In this document: in pieces, positions 47,370 to 58,269 of the stretch
Layout: every line of letters starts with the position of its first letter
Position numbering within the stretch: position 1 is the stretch's first letter
Assembly (NCBI GenBank): GCA_015680685.1
Contig: MNCI01004676.1
Span: 19,878 to 83,877 of the forward strand
Length of the DNA: 64,000 bases
Reading direction: 5' to 3'
Origin: Gnetum montanum
Taxonomy: Eukaryota; Streptophyta; Gnetopsida; Gnetales; Gnetaceae
Program-made: the position numbers and the translations under genes
Notes under the pieces: model-generated
What the model was told of the DNA's origin: nothing
The model's database searches: none
What the model saw: only the letters and a program-made list of their open reading frames with translations

Positions 47370-48715
47370 TGTAATGACTGAAAATGTCAATGGTTGGAAC
47401 ACCGAGGGGTTCGTGGATGCACAACCTAACCCTGCCTTTGCATGAGTGCCTTGCTAGAAAATGGAGGCGGAGTGCTCTAGATAGTCTTGTCAATGAAATA
47501 GGGACTTTGCCAATTGTAATTGGCATATTGGGTGTAACCAAGGGTGGAACACTTAGCTAAAATGCAAATGAAAACATTGTTAAATAGTGCTAAGTGTCAA
47601 AGCAGTGTTTCACGATGCTAAGTGTAGAGTATAGCTATGGAATGGGGGCAAGCGTAGCCAAGGGTTTTGACTAAAATGAGGGTGTCAAACCACAGAGACT
47701 ATCACCTATGTGTAGTACAATGTGACAATGCATAAAAAAGTGCAAAAACATGTAAGAAAAATGTAAGAAAATGCTAGAAACATGAGAGAGAAATGGAACC
47801 CCACCCCAAATGGGAGCATAGTTAACTCTAAAAGGGTCTCAGAAGGTACATAGTGTACAACATGTGAAATGGGAGCGTAGTCTTAGTCTCAGTGGTCTTG
47901 GGCTGTGAAGTTTGGCACTCACCATCATGAACCATGCCTACTAGGCTGGCTACTACACTGTACCTTATGATATTCTATAGGGCTATAATGGGGCTATGGT
48001 GTATTATGCAATGTAGGGCTACAATGGGGCCATAGTGTGTCATGCGGTGTAGGGCTACAATGGGACCGTAGTCTGATGTGTAGTGAAATGCTACAATAGG
48101 TCATCAATGTACCATGCCATGTAGCTATGCCTCTTGTTGGTATGTGTGCTCTAGGTCTCATTCACCCACAAAGCTTAGTGCTAAGATGCCAAAATGCCAA
48201 ATTCCAAATGAAAGTGCCAACTTCCAATCCCTAAAATGTTGTGGTGCAGGAGTATTTATAGGGCTAGGGTTAGCCCAAAATGTAGATCAGGTGCCACATG
48301 GAAATGTCATAGGTGGGACTACAAGAAAAATTTAGAAAATTTTTTAAGTCTGAAGGTGACCAAAATTTTTTTGAAAATTTTTCTAACTCTAGTTGCTACA
48401 TTCGCTATGCTCATCCCTTACTACACTCACTATGCTCTAGAGTATAGGTACAATTTGGGACAAATGAGGGATGTAGGAGAAATGCAAATTATTGATCTTT
48501 CTTATTGGAGGAGTGTTGGAGATAGAATGAAAGGCTTGTACTAAGCTTTGGAAGCTTTTGGAGACAATTTTATATTACTACGCTAGCTATGCTCTAGAGA
48601 ATAGCCTAATAGTTAGGAAAATTTGCATAAAAAAATAAACTCTAGCGCTACTATGGTCAAGAGCATAGCAAGATGGGATAGGGCACAACATGGACACTTA
48701 AAAATAGAGTTAAAA
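47370..48715 (-). repeat. 3' LTR of T2, U3 shortened
   Basis: It starts TGTAATGAC in plus orientation and aligns with 52981 to about 54290. The rest of U3 (about 670 bases in the other LTR) and a recognisable purine tract are missing. TATA-like gtatttatagggctagggtt lies at about 48250, reading antisense. Confidence 0.75.
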
Positions 48716-49486
48716 TGCACAAATGAAAGGAAAGTAATGCAAAAAGTGATAGTTTTATGTTGCTCTAGGCCGTGAGCTTGTTTAAGATCTTTTCGAGCCT
48801 TGTGCTTTTGTAGTTTTATGATTTTTTTTATTTTTATGTGTTTTTGATGTTTTTGAAATGCCATGAACAAGCTAAGTGGATGGATGTGTAAACAAAGTAG
48901 AAATGCATAAGTAAAGAAAATTAGTGTGCAAACTAGGCAAGTAGGTAAAATGTAAATGCATGAACAAATGCAACACAAGCAAAAATCAAAAATGCATGGC
49001 CCATGGAGGCAAGGGGTAAGTAGGTGCTTAGCACATTTTTGGCCAAGGAAAAGTCTTGGTCACATGATTACTTCCTAACTGGGCATGGATTAGGAGGTTC
49101 ACAAGGCTTAGGATCCTCTAGAAAGATATTGGCTTCAACCACTCATTCAGGTGTGTTAGCCTTAGGCATTGCATTGGTTGCCATATGTGTACCACCAAGA
49201 AACTCCACATCTGACACTTGCTCCATGTGTATGTTGTGGGTAGCCAGAGGAGGGATGTTATCACTATGGATGATAACTTGACCACCTTCATATGGAAGAT
49301 GGATTTCTTGATGGATGCGAGAGGAGATGGCTCATAGTTGGGCTAGCCAAGGCTTGCCTAGGATTAGGTTGAAGCTTGATATCTCCTCTATGATAGTGAA
49401 ATATACGCTAGTGGGGAATTTCTCTTCTTCCACAAAGGCTAAGTTGATTGTACCCTTGATAGTGACATGTGATTCATTGAAGGATT
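48716..49486 (-). pseudogene. End of the T2 coding region and 3' non-coding part
   Basis: After protease the minus strand continues KPWLAQL, EIHLPYEGGQVIIHSDNIPP and QVSDVEFLGGTHMATNAMPK, then PKPCEPPNPCP, to about 49030. That is the connector that should lead to RT, but AT-rich non-coding sequence follows instead. Confidence 0.55.
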
Positions 49487-49708
49487 TTAGACACATGATT
49501 TTTTTTGCCTGATTTCATCTACAAAGCCTAGCTTGTTGATGATGGAGTACAGGACTATGTTTGTTGCTGCACCATCATCAACATGCACTCTATGGATGGT
49601 GCACTGCCCAACACATATGCTAATTGACAATGGAACTATAGTGACCTCCCCTAATTTGGGATTGACCTTGACTACATCATCATGAAATGCTAGGTATGTT
49701 GAACCCAA
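49487..49708 (-). pseudogene. Retropepsin-like protease (T2)
   Basis: The 73-codon open frame has VTIVPLSISICVGQCTIHRV and VHVDDGAATNIVLYSIINKL. DDGAATN stands where the D-S/T-G-A motif belongs, and the hydrophobic run before it fits the protease fold. Confidence 0.62.
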
Positions 49709-50280
49709 TTCCTATGGTGCAGGGGACAACATTATTGCATGGATGGTGTTTTCATCTACAGGGATGTCCTCCATAATAGGAATGGAGGCTAACATCTGGG
49801 CCAATCAGTGTTAGTGAGTAGATGAAGTCATGACTAGGTTGTACAAGCTCAATGTTAGTGTAGCTATGAAGTCCTTGTCATTGCCCATTGTGTTGGCCTT
49901 GACTTTCTCCATGCATCTTGAGAGACATATTTGTTGTGGAGGGGACTTGGGCTCGGGTTGATTGGCTTGCTTGGGGGCAAGATACCTAGTGTTTAGTTGT
50001 TTCTTGCTAGTTATGGCCTTTTCTTTGGCCATGGGGGTTACAAGGCACTCATTCATTCTCTTGCATTACCATTTAGTAGGCCTACCCAGGTTTCTAGTGG
50101 GGTCAGCCCTTGAAGGAGCAGGGACTAAGACATTGCCCACTGTTGGGCTTTGAGTAGGTGACCGGCCATCACATTGTGGAACCTTTATGACAAACAATGA
50201 TTTAGGAGTTGTTGTAGGGCTAACTTGTTGTGGCACCTTGATGAAGGAAGGTTGCTTAGCATTTATTGTTGCTGCATCAT

Positions 50281-50370
50281 GCCAATTTAACGTCTTAGAG
50301 GATGGTTGATTTGGTTGCTAGTTTAACTTCTTAGTGGATAGGTGGTTTGGTTGCTAGTTTTACATCTTAG
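50281..50370 (-). repeat. Three spaced TTAAACTAGCA-type units inside gag (T2)
   Basis: gccaatttaacgtctta (50281), gctagtttaacttctta (50317) and gctagttttacatctta (50353) recur every 36 bases, so the reading frame is kept. They resemble, reversed, the array units of T1. Confidence 0.55.
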
Positions 50371-51814
50371 TGGATGATTACTATGGAACCTTGACCACCA
50401 AGGATGTTGTGGGTGCTCGAGGTGGCACTTTGATAACAAATAGGGGCCTATTACTTATGGAGGTTGAGGGGATCCTTACCTTGCTAGGAGGCACATGGAT
50501 CATAAAAGGTTGTTGCATAGGTTTAGACTTATCACTTACACTAATGGAATTTATGACATAGCAGGCATTGTTTACATTGGATTGGCTTATTGCGTCAAGC
50601 ACTAGCTGGTTCCATTCTATCATTCTTTGCAGGTCATCCTTCAAAGCATGATTATTATCCATATTATGATTAGATAGCTGGTGGTAATGATAGTATTGGT
50701 CTAGCTTGAAGTGTTGTGGGATTGGGGGCTCATTTGGTACTACTGAGATGGGGTTCCTTAGTAGTTCATAGTACTTGTCATGTTTTTGATGGGCAATATT
50801 TGATATTTGTTTGTGTTGGATTCACCTAAATTTTAAGATTTTTTTAAGAAGTTTAGAGGGTCCCATTGGTAGTAGTGTATACTCTGAGCAATCCTTGCAC
50901 TCAAAGTTGGACCTTGGGATGGCCCCTACTAATGTAGGTGAGTTGGTGCTAGAGTTGGCAATTTTGTGAGTTGAGGCCTTGGGCTACTTAGCTATTAGGC
51001 CCTAGTTGGTTGCTTTTGTGCTTGTGAAAACTATTTCCACTATTGTATTTTTCTTGTGCACATGTTGATTTTTGTAGACCACGTAGGATGGATCATTACT
51101 AGCTTGGGTTGCCTCTTCTATGTCTTTTATTCAGGCAAAGAACTGGCTAAGATACTTTGTGGCTAGGTAATACAACTTGAACTTGATGAAGTTGCTCACT
51201 GCATCCTTGAAGATAGCTAGTAGATGCATCTCTACTAGGGGTTCATGCATTTCACTCAATGGGGTGTTCTAGTGTTGGAGGAAGTTTGGCATAGGCTCTA
51301 GGGACCCCTACTTGACTTGCATGAGTTGGTTGAAAGTTTCTTTAGGCTTTAGGTTCTACATGAAGAGTGTCACAAACTAGCTTATAAGATCCTCCAAATA
51401 AGAGATTGAGGCCTTAGGTAGCATGTGATACCAGTCTAAGACCTTACCAGTGAGTGACATGGGGAACATGCACATGATGGCATGTGGCTAGGCTTGAAGG
51501 AGCAGGCACTTAGATCGAAATGTGACCAAGTGTGTGTTAGGATCTCCTTTATCATTATACTTGGTGAGTTGAGGTAGTTGGATACTATTTGGGGAAGTCA
51601 AGGGTAGGATTGTAGGACTTATGAGATCATCTTTGTAGAAGTCCACCACCTTGACAATTTCAGAGGAGGTAGCTTTGAGTTGGTTGATCTCCTTTGTCAA
51701 ACTTTGGATTAGTTGGAAGGCCTGATCCAAGCTTGGGGATGTGCTAGCTGGTTGCATTAGCTAGGCTTGTGTTGGTTACATAGCATAGGGTTGAATTATT
51801 AATTGTATATTTTT

Positions 51815-51865
51815 CTAGTTTAACATCAAAATGAACTGTTGTTGCCAATTTAACATCATAGCAGA
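51815..51865 (-). repeat. Two array-type units upstream of gag (T2)
   Basis: ctagtttaacatca and gccaatttaacatcatagca match, reversed, the unit tgctatgatgttaaattggc seen in T1's array. Confidence 0.6.
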
Positions 51866-52200
51866 TGGGTTTAGTTGATGTGTTGGATGAGGGATGGGCA
51901 TAATGATTGAGGTGGACCACATAGGAGTGGGTTGGACAGATGTCTTGGGTGCCAATGAGATAAGTAGGACATGGGATGCCTAATCATCTAGGGATAGGAG
52001 GTGGCCCTTTCATGAGCATAGGGTTGGGAAAATGTAGTGGTCACTCGAAAGGAAGATTGAATTGGCATGGTCACCATCTCGGAGAGGATGGGTGGGCTGA
52101 ACCAAGGAGGAACCATACTAGGGAGCGATTATTGGAAGATAGTGTAGAAGGGACTCTTGCATTCAAAGTAGGCCTTAAACTCATCTTCTTCCTTTTGTGA

Positions 52201-52957
52201 GGCTTCTTCATAGGTTGTCCTTGCATCATGCTTGTTTGGACAAATGAGTTGGGACAATAGCTAGTGGTAGGACTTTATGAGTGGGATTATGTCAAACAAG
52301 GAGGGATTGTACTCTTTTGCATCCTAGTGGACTTGTTCGTAGTCCTGTTTTTCCTCCAAATCAAGAAAATACATTGGTAATCATGCTTGGATTTTGGCAC
52401 AAACAAAATTGTATTATTCATGGCTTAGCACAACATGCTTTGGATGGATCATGGTGTCAAATGTGTTAGACATCAAAGTGGAAGGTTGATCTTGATTCAT
52501 GTTCATAGATCAAGTTGTGAGAGTTACTCTTTGCGAAAAAAAATGCTAACTCTAAAAACTATAGAGAAATGATTAAGTTTGCTATAGCAAAAAAATGGCT
52601 AAGTATGGAAACTACAAAAAATTGACTAAGTGTAAAACTGTAGAAAATTTGGCTAAGTATGAAACCATGAAAAAAATGCTAAGTATGGAAATGTAGAAAA
52701 AATTCTTCCTATGAAAGCCGCTAAAAGTGGCTAACTCTAGTGCTACGCTTGCTATGCTAGATCCACCTATATTCTGTACACTAAGAGCTACTTACGCTCT
52801 CCTAAGCACCCAAAATATTGGTTAAGTGCCAAATATACACTTTGGCTTTTATCCAATAGGGTTCCAAGGGAATTGATGACGGGGTCCAATCTATACTAAC
52901 CAATGGTGGAGAGAGCACATAGGACAATAATTAGAAAATGTAGAAGGAAATGACAAG
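52201..52957 (-). other. Leader region of T2
   Basis: Non-coding, with repeated ggctaagtatgaaa-type phrases at about 52545-52690, each about 40 bases apart. Confidence 0.45.
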
Positions 52958-52975
52958 GCCCTCCTTCTAGCACCA
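52958..52975 (-). other. Primer-binding-site candidate (T2)
   Basis: The minus strand reads tggtgctagaaggagggc a few bases inside the 5' LTR. The leading TGG fits a tRNA CCA end, but I cannot assign the tRNA with confidence. Confidence 0.5.
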
Positions 52976-52980
52976 AAAAT

Positions 52981-54962
52981 TGTAATGACCGAAAACATCA
53001 ATGGCTAGAACACTGAGGGGTTCATGGATGCACAACCTAACCCTACCTCTATGTGAGCGCCTTGCTAGAAAATGAAGGTGGAGTAACCTAGATGATCTAA
53101 TTAGTCAAACATTGACTTTTCCAATTGCAACCAGGGTATTGAGTGCAACTAGGGATGGCATGGTTAGGCAAAATACAAATGCAAACAATGTGAAATGGTG
53201 CTAAGTGTCAAAGTGGTGTTTCATAGTGCTAAGTGTAGAGCATAGCCATGGAACGAGGGTGAGTGTAGCCAAGGGTTTTGACTGAAATGAGGGTGTCAAC
53301 TTGTGGAGACTATCACCCAAGCATAGTACAACATGACAATGTGTGAAAAAGTGTGGAAAGATGCAAGAAAAGAGAGAGAGAAATGGAACACCACCCCAAA
53401 TGGAAGCATAGTTAACTCCAAACAGGTCTCAAAAGGTACACAATGTATAATAGGTGTAGTGGGAATGTAGTCACAATCTTGGTAGTGTTGGGCTGTGAAG
53501 TTTGGCACTCATTGTGATGAACCATGCTTGCCAAGTTGGCCACTACAGTGTATCTTGGGGGTGTTCTGCAATGCTATAAAGGGGCTGTGATGTACTATGC
53601 TATGCAAGACTACAACAGAACCATGGTGTACCATGCAATGTAGGGCTACAATGGGGCATTGATGTACCACACTATGTAGTTATGTCTCTTTGCCAATGTG
53701 ATGTGCTCTAAGTCTCATTCACCCATGGAGCTAAGTGTTAAGATTCCAAAATGCCAAATGTCAAATGAAAGTGCCAGCTACCAACCCCTAAAATGTTGGG
53801 GTGTAAGGGTATTTATAGGGCTAGGGTTAGCCTACAATGTGGATCACATGACACATGGTAGTGTGATAGGTGGAACTACAAGAAAAATTTAAAAAAATTT
53901 CTAAATCTAGAGGTGACCAAGAAAGGTTCAAAAAATTTTCTAACTCTGGTTGCTACAGTTGCTATGCTCATTCCTTACTATGCTTGCTACAATCTAGAGT
54001 GTAATTACAATTTGGGACAAATGGGGGATGCAAGAGAAATGCAAATTATTGATCTTGCTTACCGAAGGAGTGCTGGAGTTGGAATGAAGGCTTATGCTAA
54101 GCTCTAGAAGCTTTTGGAGGCAATTCTGTGTTGCTATGTTAGCTATGCTTTGGAATGTAGCCCAATAGTTAGGCAAATTTGCAAAAAAAAAAAAAGAAAA
54201 AAAATTATACTCTAGTGTTGCTATGCTTACTATGCTCATGAGATTAGCAAGAAGGTACAGGGTGTAGCATGGACACTTGGAAAAATTTGGCAACTGAAGT
54301 CCAATGCTACTACACATATGAGCATAATAGGATGACACAAGGTGTAGCATGGACACTTAGAAAAATTTAGCAATTGAAGTCTAGTGCTGCTACACTTAGT
54401 ACGCTCATAAGCATAGCAAGATAGGACAAGGTGTAACATGGACAGTTAGAAAAATCTGGCAAAAATTGTAGTCCTTATTTTTGCTATGCTAGCTATGCTC
54501 AGGAGTGTAGCAAGAGGGGTAGCTTCAGAAGTTAGAAAATGTACCAAATGCCTCTTCCATGCTAACCTAGCTTGATATCTTTTGGCTTAACACCCATGCA
54601 AATTGGCCACTGAAGTGCATGCCATGATGACTATGCTCTAGAGCGTAGCAAGGAGAATGAGAGTGTAGCATAACACTTAGAAACTTCTACAACTTGTATC
54701 ATCATTTTGACACTTAACCAAAATTGCAGAAAATTGGCCATTAAAGCTTACTACACTCTACTATAGTGGAGAGCATGGTCCCAGCACATAGACAAATTTG
54801 TAGAAAGTGTCATCATTCTAACACTTAGAAAAATTTTGCAAATATGCCAGTTGAAGCTGAATACACTTAACACTTAGAAAAATTTGGGCAAAGTGCCATT
54901 GTTTTAACACTTAGCTAAATTTGTAATCGAGACATTGAGACCCAAAATTTTGTGGTGTTTCA
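52981..54962 (-). repeat. 5' LTR of T2
   Basis: The 1982-bp LTR has, on the minus strand, TGAAACACC...GGTCATTACA ends. U3 (about 53940-54962) contains eight or nine modules pairing GCTATGCTC-type and GAGCATAGC-type arms, most followed by acttagaaaaatttggcaa. The TATA region is gtatttatagggctagggtt read antisense (about 53810). Confidence 0.82.
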
Positions 54963-54967
54963 ACACT

Positions 54968-57002
54968 TTTACATAAATGCTAATCTAATTATGATTGTCA
55001 TTCACTTGTCAATAATAAATGTCTTCCTACTTAGTTATAACTATTCATAGCTATCAACAAAAACAAAAGAATTAAACTTTGGATAGAAAACAATATTAAA
55101 AGTAATACATGGATAATGTCCATATTTTCATAATGTTCTTTGTCTTTTAGTGTACAATATAATAAGGGTAACACTTAGATGTTTAGTTATTCACATTGAT
55201 CTTCTCACACATTAACTTGTACTAAAAATTATTCTATTTACATGTAGCCTTAACCCATGTAAAGGAAAAAATTTTAATAGTTGTTTCCTAACTAGGTTCT
55301 AAAACAACACACTTTTTTTTTTTTGCAAATTTTTGTTGACTAAAAATAACATACTCCCTATTTTCATTTACATATTTTCACATATAGTAAGATATCAAGT
55401 TTTGGATAATAGAATATAAGAGAAAATGTACACAAACATAATGATATAAAAAAAATAAGAGATAGAGTTGGGATCACTAACACTAAACAAAGTAACAAAT
55501 ATGTCTTTTAGATATGATCAATTAAGATAAAGAATTAATTTGTATCGTAAAGAAATCAAAATCTCTTTTTCATTACTGGGAACAGTTTAGTGATATGATA
55601 TTCTGAACTTTAAGTAGCTAGCTAATTGTCTAACAAGGATTTTTAGGAAAGAGATTGTTTGTTCGAGTCATACTTAAGGCATTGCTACATTCCATTATAG
55701 TTCTTATAAAGTATTATGTTGGCTATATGTCTTTGGGCATACCTATAATCCCAGCCCATTCTTGGCCCATTCCCTAGCACCATAAAACAAAAAGAAAAAA
55801 GAAAAAAAAACAAAGATAAAAAAATAGTCTACTAAACAATAATAGTCTAGATATCACTATCCTACATCACTATGTAGTAGGTACAGTTCATCATTCAACA
55901 TATACAAAAGCTAGTAAGTCATGAACAAGTCTAACAAATTAAGTAAAAAGTATGCAAGAACCAACTTAGGTCAAATTATTTCCTAAACACATCTATTATC
56001 CCTTAACCCTTGTCATTTGGAATGATAGTTTAAATATTTATGTTATAAGTAAAACTTGCATCAAATAACATTTTCAAGCTTTGGCTAACTATTAGAAAAT
56101 TATTTTCAATGATAAAAGTCCAATATTAGATAAATATTAGAGACATGCATGTGTAAAAATACATATACATGAGTATATGCATGGACATACATGCATATAC
56201 ACATATGTATAGACAATTATGTATAATCTATAGAAAAAATATGCATATGTCTAAATACATACATATATACATTTACAAACAGAATTTAGCTTTTAGACAC
56301 ATTAATAAAGGGTACTATGTTTTAGGTTGTTTAAAGAAATTTCATAAGATTTCTTATAGTTCACGACATTTTTCATTTGAAAACATAAGATTGCCTATAA
56401 CAAAACAACCATAACATATGTACCTAAAAGAAGTTGCTCCTTTATCATATGGTGTTGAAGATGATAACATGTATCTGATAGAATTAAAAGTATTTCAGAT
56501 TCATGATAAGAACCATAATATTATGCAATTAATCTACTTCAACTGGATAGTCTAAATTGACAATATCATTAGGCAGAAATCCTCAAATGAAAAAATAAAG
56601 TTAAATTTCTAGCAAAATGATGCATACAATCTTTTAATAAGAATTTTCCTTATTCACTAATAGTGTGATGTTCAGAAGAAATTAAATAAGAATAACAATT
56701 AAGTATACAAGAAAAGAGGGATCAACCAATTAACATAAAAAGCTTACTACTAAGAGTAGTATGTTAATACTTCACATATTTAGCAACTTCATTAATTTCA
56801 CACTCGATTTCTCATTAAGGCAAGAAAAAACCAGTTGAATATACAAATTTAGTAAATTTTCTAGCAATAGGCAAATATTCTTAAAATACAATAGAAAAAC
56901 CATTCAATATGAGAATATAATGATTAAAGAAGGTATCTAAGCAAAGAGATAGACATTAAAGAAAAGAAAGAAGAAAATGATCATAAAATTAGCATCCAAT
57001 AT
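54968..57002. other. AT-rich spacer
   Basis: The only structure is a SINE-like piece at 55590-55770 and an ATGCATAT/ACATATAC-rich simple stretch at about 56140-56280. No coding frame recognised. aatat (56998-57002) would be the left target duplication of copy D. Confidence 0.5.
55590..55770 (+). repeat. SINE-like piece
   Basis: gtagctagctaattgtcta (A-box-like) and tgtttgttcgagtcatactt (B box GTTCGAGTC, about 55655) have tRNA-like spacing. The tail ends in a run of a/g near 55790. Confidence 0.42.
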
Positions 57003-57959
57003 TGATGAGCGATCAAGGTAACCCTACATCCAACCATAAAAATCACAAAGCATTCACGTGCGATCTAGTTGAATTTCATGGGCTCTATAGTTTCTGATAC
57101 ACTAGTCTTCTACAAAGTGAACCTTTCCCTAAGGTCATTTGTTGACTTCCTAATTACACTTGTGATGCACATGGTATGGCTTAGTGTAATTGAGGCATAT
57201 GATTTTTATTGTTTTGTGTTTTATGTTCTTTGGTGCTTAAAGAGAGAGATGAAGTAATTTAATAACTAATTTAATTTGACTAACTAACTAATCTCTAACT
57301 AGTCCTAACATAAGCATCTGGTCCCATTTTCCATACACGTCTTGAACCCACATACCCACTACTGGGTTACCAAGCATTACGCTATTGGGTGCACCAAGCA
57401 AGAACACTTCTAGGATTACCAAGTGAATACATGTTTAGACTTGAAGTGGTCGTACTTATGTATTTAATCTACCTAGCTTATCTCACTTAATCACCTAATT
57501 AGCTTAATTATTAAAAAGCATTGAATAAATAAATAAAAACATTAAATGCAAGAATAAAACATGTAAACTATTTAGAATGTTGTAAGGTTTATTAAGAAGA
57601 TTGTCTTTATTGTTCGTACATAATGGTGTGGTTCAAGTTCAACAGTGCCCGAATAAAGATCCATACACTCAATGACTCCTGTTGCCAACACTTGGGAAAA
57701 TATTCTAACTTTCAAATGTAAAAACTACAAGAGTTCAGCTACTACTATGAATTGGATGCCCATAAACATGGCTGGCAGCTCATATTTATAGTTTTTGCTA
57801 TAGGACCACATCAACAAGGCCCCATCAATGTAGCAAACACTATGTCGATGTGGCCCCATTGATGAGGCAACATCATGTAAATGGGGCCCCATTGACAGTG
57901 GCCTATTGACAAGGCCATGTTAATGGGGGCCCATCAATGTAATAGTTTTTCACTTGTCA
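57003..57959 (-). repeat. 3' LTR of copy D
   Basis: The 957-bp LTR starts TGACAAG on the minus strand and ends CTCATCA. It holds the ATGGGGCCCCAT palindrome block (57800-57945), actataaatatgag as TATA (about 57795), the conserved ggatctttattcgggcac (about 57645), and a U5 aligning with the other copies. Confidence 0.82.
57800..57945 (-). repeat. GGGGCCCC / TTGATG block in U3 (copy D)
   Basis: About six modules built from (t)ggggcccca-like arms and attgatg or tcaatg flanks include the perfect palindrome ATGGGGCCCCAT at 57881-57892. It lies just upstream of the TATA region. The same 12-mer recurs inside the element at 61505-61516. Confidence 0.7.
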
Positions 57960-57974
57960 AACCCCCATGACTAA
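57960..57974 (-). other. Polypurine tract (copy D)
   Basis: tagtcatgggggtt on the minus strand borders the LTR. Confidence 0.65.
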
Positions 57975-58269
57975 ATGAAAACTCATCCTTGAGTTCTTTT
58001 ACAAAATTGAAAAGGTATGGAATTATTGATTGACTCTTAACAAAACAACTGACTTGATAAAACTAAGTGCTTGAGTGTATGAATCAACAAATTACAAAAA
58101 TTGTGGTGTTTACAACACAAAATTTGATACCATGATGTGACTACAAAAATTTGGACAACACATCCTTTGATGGTGAGAAGACAATGGTGAAGGTTAGACA
58201 GTCCCAAGAAGTGGAGGCTCCTAAGGCTTTGAAGGACCTTCATCAACTTTAGATACATGTAGTAGCTAA

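Larger units (their letters stand above)
49811..52200 (-). pseudogene. gag (T2)
   Basis: The N-terminal open frame (51757-51488) reads SLDQAFQLIQSLTKEINQLK and IQLPQLTKYNDKGDPNTHLV, the entry to the capsid domain. On the same strand SLTGKVLDWYHMLPKASISY and ETFNQLMQVK follow (about 51455-51300), typical retrotransposon gag wording. Later parts (50662-50381, 50056-49811) are Gln/Pro/Ser-rich and include KVPP-type repeats. Stops are mostly TAG/TAA/TGA within kept frames. Confidence 0.72.
47370..54962 (-). mobile_element. Tat-type retrotransposon copy T2, gag-protease only
   Basis: The element is flanked by a perfect 5-bp duplication and has a full LTR at 52981-54962, a PBS, gag and protease on the minus strand, and a shortened LTR at 47370 to about 48715. 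RT, RNase H and integrase are absent: the frame after protease runs into non-coding sequence at about 49000 and then the LTR. LTR ends equal those of T1, and gag has the GDPxTHLxxF phrase of Tat elements. Confidence 0.83.
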
